Source: Viola odorata (Eukaryota; Streptophyta; Magnoliopsida; Malpighiales; Violaceae). From it: a stretch of 64,000 nucleotides of DNA. Below, piece after piece: positions 10,574 through 20,087 of the stretch. Under the pieces are notes generated by a model. It had not been told where the DNA came from. It searched no databases and saw only the letters and a list, made by a program, of their open reading frames with translations. A program made the translations under genes and the position numbers. The stretch spans positions 4,719,501-4,783,500 of the forward strand of contig OY829544.1 in assembly GCA_963691705.1 (NCBI GenBank), given 5' to 3'. The stretch's first letter is position 1. Every line of letters begins with the position of its first letter.

Positions 10574-12461
10574 TTTATTTATGAATATTTAATTATAAAT
10601 GGTAAAATTAACAAATAAATATACAAGTATTTTTGTTAAAAATTAAAAATGCAAGTGAAATTAACATAAAATAGAAGGAGTAGTTTTTTTTATTAAAAAA
10701 AAATCCCGTAAATTACGCTAATAAATGAATAGTAGTGGTAATAATACATGAGACGTTGAAGTTTCAATACATATTTGTAGACATTCTTACGGCTTACGGG
10801 TAAGAGTGGAGAGTGACGAAGCATTGTGTTGTCTTAGTGGGATTGGTACACCATTTAGAACATTCAAGAGTTTCACCCATGAAGTTTGAGTGGTTTACTT
10901 AATTTCATTTTCCCCCATTTGTTGGGAATATCCAAGCCACTTGTTCATTTATTTATCTTTACTACTACTATGATCTTTTGTGTTAGCACAATAACACGGG
11001 ATTCTATCAAACGACAAACTATGACCACACAAGAAAAAGAAAGGACAAAATTTCTTCTAAGATAATAATAGGGCAATTATTGAGAGAAATAAATGTAAAT
11101 TTTAAATCTCATTTATAAATGAAAGCTTTCTTTCGAGTGCAATGATTTGTTGATAGTTGGGGGAGTCCTTATGGTCAAACTAAGATAGTAAAACCCGGCC
11201 CGATCATAAATTCGAAAAAAATCAATGGTCGGATATTCTATCGGAGTCGAATTAGTATAACTCATAATTTTAATAAATTAAGAAATAAAAATTATATTTG
11301 TGTAGAGTATAACATTTTTTAAAGATAAATACAAAATTTACCTTGTATTTATATTATTTATTGTCATCTAATATGGTACAGTGGCTAAATTTCTAATAGC
11401 CATGTTCAACATTTTAAGAATTTATTTTTATACTGAACCAAATCCAAATCTAACCCGATTAAACTTGCTCTAGGTCGACCTAGTCACCCGATTTTTTAAA
11501 TGACTAAGAAATTGAGAGTTTTGGGGGTTGTCACACCCGCTAGGTGTCGGTTGTCGGATTTCCTCGTCGATCCTGCCGGACCACGCCGGGTTTAACTACC
11601 TTGAGTTAAACGGTCCGCAAATTCATATTATTAATTGAGATATTAAGTTATAATTTTTTGAGTCCATGAGTAACGTTCAAACTTAATTGAGTTTATGAAA
11701 TAGTGATTTGTTTAAACTCAAGAGTTGACTTATGGAACCAAATAAAGTTAATTAGACTTATTGAACCAAAATAAACAAATCAAGTTTTTTTCACAAATTT
11801 TCCTGCGCAGCTTATGCACAAATAGCAATCGGGAGTAGCTTGGTCCTTGACCCTTCATTGTTCTGAACTGTTGCATAGCTTAGCACACGTACTTAATTGT
11901 AGTTCTTAATTATATTTAGGGTTGGGGGGCGCAATATTTATTATTTATTAATCAATGTATAGTTCAATACTACGACATGAACAGGGATATGATGAGACTT
12001 CGAGTTTTTTTCAGCATCAAGTGATAAACTTTTTATTTTTTTAAGAAAAAGTAGAGTAAATAAATAGAAAGAAATGGGAAGTTTTCCACAGCAAGGAATT
12101 CGATACTAATTCCTTGCTTCAAATTGAAACTTGGAATCTGAGATTGCACCATTTCTTTATATTCCTTTTGGCACAACAGCACTTACTAATTTCATGAAAC
12201 TAGAGAGAAATCTACAAGTGAAAATCAAAAACACGGATGGTCCAAATCAAGAAAAGAAATGTCTCATTGAATTTGTGAGAAACTTCAAAGTAGCTAGCTA
12301 GCTATCCATCATACACTTTTTGGTTGCGCTCATCAACCATCCGTTGATAAACTACATTATTTGGTCAATTCAAGTCATAATCGTGGAGAAACATTGAACT
12401 TTATACCAAACAAAACCTTCAAATTCACCATATCTTGAAACAATGATACAACAAAGTTGAA
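10574..12461. other. Intergenic; 3' flank of the At1g65710-like gene at the right
   Basis: Mostly AT-rich with no coding sequence. A GC-richer patch at 11525-11620, starting TGTCACACCCGC, resembles the edge of a gypsy-type LTR, but no partner edge was found. The last few hundred bases are probably the 3' UTR of the following minus-strand gene. Confidence 0.4.
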
Positions 12462-14836
12462 TCAGCTGACAAGTCTCCCACGCCCAATTCCAGTCCTTTG
12501 CCCACTGAATCCCCTCCTTGCAGCTTCTTCCAAATCACATCTTTGATCTTCTTTGGTATTGTTGGATCTTGAAGTCCACCGATCGGTCGAATCAGCTGAA
12601 CTTGGTTCCCATGATGAGCTACGAACTCCTCGTTGTTGGCTACCAGAACTAGTTCCACCCACAAAGCTGTTGCTGCCTGAGGATTCTTGCCCATCCATAT
12701 CTTCTCCACATAATAAGGTACCAGTGCCTCCCCTTCTCACTGTCACATACTTGTGGAAACTTGGCACCATAAGATCATCATTTACAAGCACCTCAGATTC
12801 TACAAATGGGTCTTTGACATCTGATAGTTTCTTGGCATTCTCGGAGAATGTGCAAGAAAGATTGGAGCTTGTAGTGGAGTTGAGGTCAGCAACTGCCTCG
12901 ACGATAGAGCAGGCCTTGGTCACACATGGTGGGAGCATAAACGAGGATGGAGGCGTGCTCTTCTGGTGAAAATTCTGGATATCTTCCAGCAATAAGGCCG
13001 TATATGAGGACTGGGGATTCAACAGAATCTCAGGAGTGAGGTCTAGGTCTCGAGATCGCCTGGAGGACCTGCTTCGTGTCAATGCCTGTGGCTTCAAACC
13101 ATCCCCTCCTACTACTTCTTGTTGGTTTTCCTTAGCAATCTTGCTATCCAATGGAGCAATGCTGCTGCCTTTACAATTACTCCCCGCTTCCAGTTTCTGT
13201 GTTGGAGCCGCCTGAAAAGTTGTGTTCAAGAACAGGATTAAAATTTCGACCTGAATACGGCAATTAGGCAAGAGATAGCATAACATTTCAGCAGAAACAT
13301 GCTTGGCAGAAATTATATAATCGCCTACTCTTTGCTTTAATCCAAACACCGTTATAGTGGTTTGATGCCACTATAATTATGTCATTCTGTTTTGGGCTTG
13401 AAACGGAATCATAATGAAAATCTCAACCCTAATCCGGCGAGAAGTAGCATAACAACTGAGCAGCTTAGCAGAAATTACATAATTGCCTACTCTTTGATTG
13501 AATCCAAACACAATTCAATTCAACCAGTTATAATTGGTGTCTCAAAACAAGTATGAAAAATAGTAAATGAAGCTATATATGATGTGGGTACCTGATTAGA
13601 AACAAAGTTGAGGGATTCTTTGATCACTGCTTGGCCTTCAACATCCTTGCTTCTGATTTGTACTCTGTTCACGGAAGTAGATTTGTTGGGTGTTGGTTGC
13701 GGATGTGGCTGAGAATTGGTGTCAATTTCAGCCAGTGGATTCCTCCTATGGGGAGATTGCTCTGCTTTTCTCGAATTGTTGCGACTTAGCGTAGGAGGCT
13801 GATTATTGTCCACAGGGTTCTTCTGATTTATTCTGGCAGGGGACTGAGAACGAGGAGACGCAGCAGTCCTTGAACCCTCAATAGCATTTCTCTTGACAGA
13901 GATTCGTTTGATGCCTCCTTCATTGTTGTTTTTATCATTTGCCAAGGAAGAAACAGTAGCAGGAACAGAAACCATCTTTCCAGGCCTATTGCTGCTGTTA
14001 CTATTGTTGCTAACACTGGCATTAGCAGCTGGAGTTGGAGTACCAGTCTCAGATCTTCTACCAGGTGACCCGCTAACCCGCCTTCCATTCGAATTGCTGC
14101 CTCGCTCTCTGCTTCCAGACCGCTGATTCTGGTCTCTTTCTCTACTGGGGGTCCTCCTCCTTCCTTGAGATTTGGAAGGGGAAGGAGAAGCCCTGCTGGA
14201 TTGGCTGCGGTGACGATTACGATGCTGCCTTCTGTACCCATTCTCATCATCATCAGCATCGTTGCAATCATCAAGACCTTTCCTTTTAGGGTCATCATCA
14301 GCTGCGACATCTGGGTCGTGGTGGTCATTGTTATCAAAATCAAAACTTCTTTTGGAACCAGAGTACTTTCTGGTAGGACCAGAGGAGTTGCTGCGGCTGA
14401 GCCGCCCACACTGGATAAGAATGGCGTCCAACTCTTCTTTGGTACAGCTGGATGTTCTTATAACAGTAGGATTGGAGTCTGAAACCTCAGCGGCGGCCGC
14501 TGGTGGGGTAGAAGAAATGGAGGAGGCAACGGCATCAGACAGTGGAGGTGGAGGAGGGGAGCGCTTCTCGTGACTCTTCCTGTGTTTAATGACGAATATC
14601 TCTTTTTTGACTAAGGTGGTTTCTTGTTCTGGATCTTGTTGGATGAATTGTCTTGGAACATCTACTTCTTGTTGTTTTTTGGTCTTGGATTTGGGATTGG
14701 GAGTGTTCGGAGTAGCTGTAGTGATGTTGGTACAAGGAATGTGAGGTGGGTCTGGTTTAGGATTTCCTGTTTTATTGGAAGATGAAGAAGGAGGAGGAGG
14801 AAGAGGAGGGTTTTTCTTACTGAAACAACAGCCCAT
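12462..14836 (-). CDS. At1g65710-like Ser/Arg-rich protein with N-terminal MGCC, two exons
   Basis: Exon 1 is 14836-13592 (415 codons, ending AATCAG|GTACCC) and exon 2 is 13211-12462 (acceptor TTTTCAG), giving 664 aa without a frame break. The N-terminus MGCCFSKK is a good N-myristoylation plus palmitoylation signal, so plasma-membrane anchoring is likely. A proline/serine stretch follows. The short conserved block KEELDAILIQCGRLSRSNS comes near residue 135. Then comes a long basic Ser/Arg region with SRERDQNQRSGSRERGS, which is why relatives are often labelled serine/arginine repetitive matrix-like. The C-terminal part has SSYTALLLEDIQNFHQK and a conserved WEPSSADSTDRW ending. I recognise it as the plant-specific family of At1g65710; the molecular function is unknown. 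Intron 1 is 380 bp. Confidence 0.87.
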
Positions 14837-15110
14837 GGTGTTAGAAGAAACTAAGGATTAGACTATTTTGGCTACTGATTGTCTGAGGCAGTAGTAGTAG
14901 TAGATAGATATGATGAGATATGAGATACGAGAGGGAGAGAGAAAGTTGGGTCCGTTGTCCGAGGGAAAATAAATTCAAAAAAATGGCAACTTTTGGTTGA
15001 GAGAGAAAGAGATAGAGAGAGAAAGGATTTCAAATTTTGAAGAAAGAGGCGGGCAGCCAGAAACAGAGAGACTGTAACATGAAAAGGTTTTCAAAAAAAG
15101 AAAGACGTTA
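14837..15110 (-). promoter_or_regulatory. GA-rich 5' flank / 5' UTR of the At1g65710-like gene
   Basis: Directly upstream of the start codon lies a purine-rich stretch with repeated GAGAGA and AGATAGAGAGAGAAAG (14920-15030), plus a GTAGTAGTAGTAGTAGATAG microsatellite-like run. GA/CT-rich tracts are common at plant core promoters and 5' leaders; no TATA box was assigned with confidence. Confidence 0.45.
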
Positions 15111-15592
15111 GAGAGCCGTTACCCATAACTGCAGTCACAGACATTCCTTTTATATTATAATGCTAATAAATTTATTATTATTATTATTTGAAAAATATAC
15201 TAAAAACTGAAGAAACAAAGAGCATAAATAGGAAAATATACCTGGTTTGATGTCCAAAATCAGGAAACATGCCTGTCCAAAACTTGAAGGGCTTCGTTGT
15301 GGATTAAGAAAGAACTGCTGGGCTCCAGGCCCATTTCCGAAAGCCCACTTCGATTTTTATGGTTTTATCAAATTTCCAAGGCGAAATGATGCATGACATA
15401 TGCTTTGTGCTCTGTACCTTACATATGGTTGGTTGAAACATTTTTTTTTATTCATTTCAACCAATCAGAGACAGTGTGAGCGATTGGACGAACCACGATC
15501 ATGCTTAGACTGCATGGTTCACTCCAATATATGCATATATGCATATCGGTTTTTATTCAAAATAATCGATGAATGACGTCAAATACGCATCT
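15111..15592. other. Intergenic between two minus-strand genes
   Basis: No gene seen. It contains the 3' flank of the PPR gene and a self-complementary ATATATGCATATATGCATAT at about 15526-15545. Confidence 0.45.
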
Positions 15593-16861
15593 CTAAGTCG
15601 ATTCCATCCAACTACAACCTGGCATTTTGGCCAATTCCTTCTCTTCCATTTCCTTTCTCAACCTCCTTGAATCATCCCACCTCCCAACAGAGGCATATAT
15701 GTTGGCCAGAAGCGAATAATAAGCAGTAGTATTTGGCTCCAATCGAAAGCAGTGCTGCGCTGCAATCTCACCAATCTCAACATTGTTGTGCACACTGCAG
15801 CCGAGTAGCAAAGCTCCCCAAATTCCGACATGAGGCTGCATCGACATACTCTTTATCAGCTCATACGCTTCTTGAAATCTTCCCGCCCTCCCCAAAAGAT
15901 CAACAGTGATTGCATAGTGATCAACTGAAGGTGCGAGCTCATGGTCTCTGATGGAGTTGAAGAATTTGTAGCCCTCGTCAACCAAGCCAGCATGGTTACA
16001 CGCAGTCAATAGTCCTGTGAATGTCACCGAATTCGGGCGAACTTGATTGGCTAACATTGTTTTGAACAATTTCACAGCATCAGATACCTTGCCGTTTATG
16101 CCACATCCCCATATCATTGCACTATAAGCAATCACATCCTTTTTCTTCAGGCTATGAAATAGCTTGTCTGCTTTATCAATACTTCCACATTTTGCATACA
16201 GGTCAATCAAAGCAGTAACCAAACGGTCATCCATTTCCATTCCAGCATTTTCTATGTATGACTCGATCCACAATCCAAAACTTAAGTCCCCAAGTTGTGA
16301 GCAAGATGATATAACACTTACTAAAGTCATCTCATCTGGCTGAACATTTGCATCTGACTTGACCATCTCATCGAATAACCAAAGGGCCTCTTTTGGCATG
16401 CTATTTTGAGCAAAGCAAGATATCATGGCATTAAACGAAAGAGGATCTTTCTTGGCAATCTGACTGAACAGTTTCCAAGCAGCCTCGACATCTCCACGTT
16501 TTGAGTATCCAGTGATCATTATAATACAGGAAACACTATTGCAATGGGGCATTGCGTCAAATAATTTTTGTGCGGATTCTATGTTCCCACAATCCACATA
16601 GCCACTAACCATAGCATTCCAAGAAGCATAAGTTCTTTCTGGCATCTGTTGAAACAAACGCCATGCCTCATCCATATCTCCAACTTTCGCATAACCTGAC
16701 ACCATTGAGTTCCAGGACACAACATCTTTCAATGGAATCTGGTCAAACACTCTCCGAGCCTCTACCAAATTCATACATTTCAAATGCCCAGATAAAAATG
16801 AATTCCATGAGACCACATTTTTATCCACTGTCTCATCAAAAACCTTTTGTGCAGTTTTCAC

Positions 16862-16875
16862 ATCACCTATCACCT
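16862..16875. repeat. 7-bp tandem duplication causing a frameshift in the PPR gene
   Basis: ATCACCT occurs twice back to back (16862-16868 and 16869-16875). On the coding strand it turns KLGD followed by VKTAQ into a frame ending in a stop within two codons. Confidence 0.9.
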
Positions 16876-17117
16876 AGTTTAGAGTATAAATCGACGAGGG
16901 CCGTCTGCACATACACGCAGCTACAGAATCCACATTTCCAACTTTGACCATGGATTAAAAGTCCAGCTGTCTTATATACTATTTTCCTAGCACATGCCCT
17001 TAAAGCAGAGGATACAGCATATGAGCTAGGGCATACTCCTCCTCTCTGCATTTGAACATAAAGATTCAAGGCTTCCTTGAATTGACCATGCTGAGAGAAA
17101 TACCTGACAGTGCGACC

Positions 17118-17163
17118 CCATAATATGGCATCTAAATGTTCCATAATATGGCATCTAAATGTT
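17118..17163. repeat. 23-bp perfect tandem duplication causing a frameshift in the PPR gene
   Basis: The unit at 17118-17140 is repeated exactly at 17141-17163. Since 23 is not a multiple of three, the N-terminal frame runs into a stop after LDAILWNI, while the PPR frame resumes at an ATG made by the junction. Confidence 0.92.
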
Positions 17164-17356
17164 TTGAATGGTAATGGATATTCTGGAGATAACGAACAAT
17201 ACTTCTAGAGCATGTGGAAGCATGGAGCAAGATGTGACGAACTAAGAGAGGCTCAAGATTATGAAGACTGTTGACAACAATGCACCCATGGATTTGCTTT
17301 GCTTGCTTAGTGGACAGATTCTTGTGTAGTTCATGCGTTAGCTTATCTACCAACAT

Positions 17357-17794
17357 TCAGAAATAAAGGTTGAATAAATTAGCTCGAGTTTCCAATCGGT
17401 TGGTATCTACATCCTTCAAATTGTACCCAAACAGGAAAACATACTTCAGCCAGCCTCATAATCAACTTGCCTGGACAAGCTCCATTACATCAAACCTTTA
17501 GCTCCAAACAAAATCAATAAGTGCACTTCTCCAATCCCTTTGAAGAACAACAACCAACAATGCAACTTAGAGATCAATTGCCGCGATCATCCTACAAAAG
17601 GTAGAACAATTATAAAAAATGGGATTGAGCATTCAAATTTCCGTCTGTCAACACTGAGCTTTCTCCTCCTACATTTATCTATGGAGACTCCAACAGCAAC
17701 ACTAGCTTAAACAAACAACAATACAAATGATAAAGCGACGCAGAACCAAGTTATCAAACTTAATACAGGATAATTCCACACGTGCAAGTCATTT
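17357..17794 (-). other. Upstream region of the PPR gene up to the copia insertion
   Basis: About 440 bp separates the PPR start codon from the copia target site. No TATA box or other gene was recognised. This should be the promoter and leader of the PPR gene, now cut off from more distant DNA by the retrotransposon. Confidence 0.4.
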
Positions 17795-17799
17795 GGTTC

Positions 17800-18077
17800 T
17801 GTTGAATATACAATTCCCATTCCAACTCAGCTCTCTCTCTCCCAACGTTGCCTCCACTCACCAACTCATGTTTCCACTCAAAGCATGGTTGCCCATCCTT
17901 CTCCACCTCCTTCTGCTCCTCCAGCTCCTCTCCACTCAAGGAAAGTAGCATGTGTTAGGATTAATTAATACTAGAAGAATCTTTGTGTTTGTGTATAAAT
18001 AGGTATCCATTAGCTATTGTAAACTCAAGCAATCTATTACAATTTTCCTATCTCATATTGCTTCTTAGATTCTAACA
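17800..18077 (+). repeat. 5' LTR of the copia element
   Basis: It starts TGTTGAATATACAATTCCC and ends TCTAACA. TATAAAT at 17994-18000 is the likely promoter. The 278 bp are the same length as the 3' LTR, with three substitutions between them. Confidence 0.95.
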
Positions 18078-18089
18078 TGGTAGCAGAGC
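18078..18089 (+). other. Primer-binding site
   Basis: TGGTAGCAGAGC directly after the LTR matches the complement of the initiator tRNA-Met 3' end (TGGTATCAGAGC) with one mismatch, the usual primer of plant copia elements. Confidence 0.85.
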
Positions 18090-18484
18090 TAGTCTCCTAA
18101 AACCATTTCGTTAAAATTCTCCGGCGAAATTTCAATTTCGTTCTTCCGATGCAAACCTCCGAAAATTCGACACACACACCACCATCATCTATATAAACTT
18201 CAGACAAGCCAATCTGCAATTTTTAGTCACATTTCACCCGCCAGAGCCACCTCACGCGCCACCACGCGCCACTGTCGGAGTTCAACTCCGACATACTGTA
18301 AATTGCCTTTTACAGTCCCTTTAATTGCCTATTAGGCAACACGCGCCGTCTCATTGTCCTCAGTAGTCGCCTATCTACTAATTGACCAATTTTCGTCCAG
18401 TTCTGGTCATTAACGCGCGTACACGCGCTTCCGCCGGTGCCACGCTCCGGAAATCTTCTCCGATCATCCCTCTACGTGTTTTGC

Positions 18485-18670
18485 CACGTGTCTTCTGACT
18501 ACTGGTCCTCGTCATCGCCAGCTGTCACCTTGGGATTTATCCACGTGTCTACCACGTGTCTTTGCGCTACTGGTCCGCTTGTGTCACGTGTCTCTGCGCT
18601 ACTGGTCCACGCGATTGCCACGTGTCATCATTTCATTGATACACGTGTCTTTCTTTGATTCATCCACGTG
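18485..18670 (+). promoter_or_regulatory. Cluster of seven CACGTG (G-box/ABRE-like) palindromes in the copia leader
   Basis: CACGTG occurs at 18485, 18542, 18553, 18585, 18619, 18642 and 18665 (first bases). Six of the seven continue as ACGTGTC, the abscisic-acid response element core. Between them the phrase CTACTGGTCC recurs three times, so the array arose by degenerate tandem duplication. It lies downstream of the LTR, in the transcribed leader ahead of gag. Confidence 0.8.
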
Positions 18671-18844
18671 GCTCCTTCCGGTTTGTCTTCAGAGTTGACC
18701 TTGACCTTCCGGTTCAACTCCTTGACCCGCCCGGTTCACCCGATTTTGTTCCGGTTTGTTGGACTCAAAGACCGGTTCCCAAAGTTTTCGAGGGTGCTCC
18801 ATCTGATTTTGGGGTCTGTTTTTATCAACTCAGCTTTGATTTTT

Positions 18845-20087
18845 TCGGTTCAAGTCTCTACTCAACCGGTTGCTTGCCATTCCTTCTGGTTCGTGTCCTT
18901 ATCCTTGAGCTCTCTTTCCCAATGGCTCAAGATAATGTTACCCAACCTATTTCCACCGCTCTTGACGGTTCCAACTACACCTTATGGCTTCAAGACATGC
19001 GCAATTTTCTCAAAGGACGTAAACTTTGGCGGTATGTCACTGGTGATATTAAAGAACCTACGGCGAAAAAGGAAGAAAGTGCCCATTCTTTCCAGTCCAG
19101 ACTTGAAGAGTGGGACAGCAACAATCATAAAGTCATTACTTGGGTTGGTAACACCTCGGTTCGCTCCATTCGACAACAATTTGGTCGTTTCGACACGGCT
19201 AAAGAGGTATTTGATTTCCTAGCCACTCGTTATTCAGCTACTAATGTTGCTTCTCGATTACAATATCTCAACACTTTGCATGATATGCGACAAGAACCTG
19301 GTCAATCAATCTCTGATTTTTATTCAGCAATATCTTATCTGTGGGATCAATTAGCTCTATCAGAACCAAAATGGTTATGCACTGGGGATGCTCAACTCTT
19401 TGAGGCATACCGTGATACTCTTCGTCTCTATCAATTTGTTATGGCAATTCATAGTGATTATGAACATATCAAATTGACTATGAATTGCCATAACAAATTG
19501 ATAGAGACGAAGAGTATCACGGTATGCCTCAAAGAGTTGAGCATCCCCAGTGCATAACCATTTTGGTTCTGATAGAGCTAATTGATCCCACAGATAAGAT
19601 ATTGCTGAATAAAAATCAGAGATTGATTGACCAGGTTCTTGTCGCATATCATGCAAAGTGTTGAGATATTGTAATCGAGAAGCAACATTAGTAGCTGAAT
19701 AACGAGTGGCTAGGAAATCAAATACCTCTTTAGCCGTGTCGAAACGACCAAATTGTTGTCGAATGGAGCGAACCGAGGTGTTACCAACCCAAGTAATGAC
19801 TTTATGATTGTTGCTGTCCCACTCTTCAAGTCTGGACTGGAAAGAATGGGCACTTTCTTCCTTTTTCGCCGTAGGTTCTTTAATATCACCAGTGACATAC
19901 CGCCAAAGTTTACGTCCTTTGAGAAAATTGCGCATGTCTTGAAGCCATAAGGTGTAGTTGGAACCGTCAAGAGCGGTGGAAATAGGTTGGGTAACATTAT
20001 CTTGAGCCATTGGGAAAGAGAGCTCAAGGATAAGGACACGAACCAGAAGGAATGGCAAGCAACCGGTTGAGTAGAGAGTTGAACCGA
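18845..20087. repeat. 610-bp inverted duplication with 23-nt loop across gag
   Basis: The left arm 18845-19454 and right arm 19478-20087 are reverse complements over their whole length, as far as compared nearly perfectly (one mismatch near the outer edge). The loop is 19455-19477. The right arm replaces the part of the retrotransposon that should hold the gag C-terminus and zinc knuckle. A transcript would fold into a 610-bp double strand. Confidence 0.92.
18922..19557 (+). pseudogene. Truncated copia gag
   Basis: The ATG at 18922 opens a frame of 211 codons. The first 185 or so are copia Gag (UBN2-type): LDGSNYTLWLQDMRNFLKGR, WRYVTGDI, QSISDFYSAISYLWDQLALS, VMAIHSDYEHI. After 19477 the frame enters the antisense copy and ends in non-gag residues. 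The CX2CX4HX4C zinc knuckle is absent. Capsid function is therefore not expected. Confidence 0.88.

Larger units (their letters stand above)
15593..17356 (-). pseudogene. Pentatricopeptide repeat (PLS/E class, At4g22760-like) gene broken by two frameshifts
   Basis: Three overlapping reading frames make one PPR protein in pieces: 17356-17132, 17144-16863 and 16873-15593. The parts contain classical PPR phrases (NVVSWNSFLSGHLKCMNLVE, DVVSWNSMVSGYAKVGDMDE, ALIDLYAKCGSIDKADKLF) and end with an E-type tail (SLLANIYASVGRWDDSRRLR, then PGCSWMEST). There is no DYW deaminase domain. Such proteins normally bind organelle RNA in editing or processing. The breaks are exact tandem duplications of 23 bp (17118-17163) and 7 bp (16862-16875). 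Without them the length would be about 577 aa, so the rest of the gene looks well preserved. The state is either a recent null allele or an assembly error. It is single-exon, as usual for the family. Confidence 0.88.

Noticed and set aside
11528..11620. TGTCACACCCGC, looks like a gypsy LTR start
   Set aside because: No matching end or target duplication was found within reach.
12553..12969. Plus-strand frame across the At1g65710-like gene
   Set aside because: Shadow of the well-supported minus-strand exon 2.
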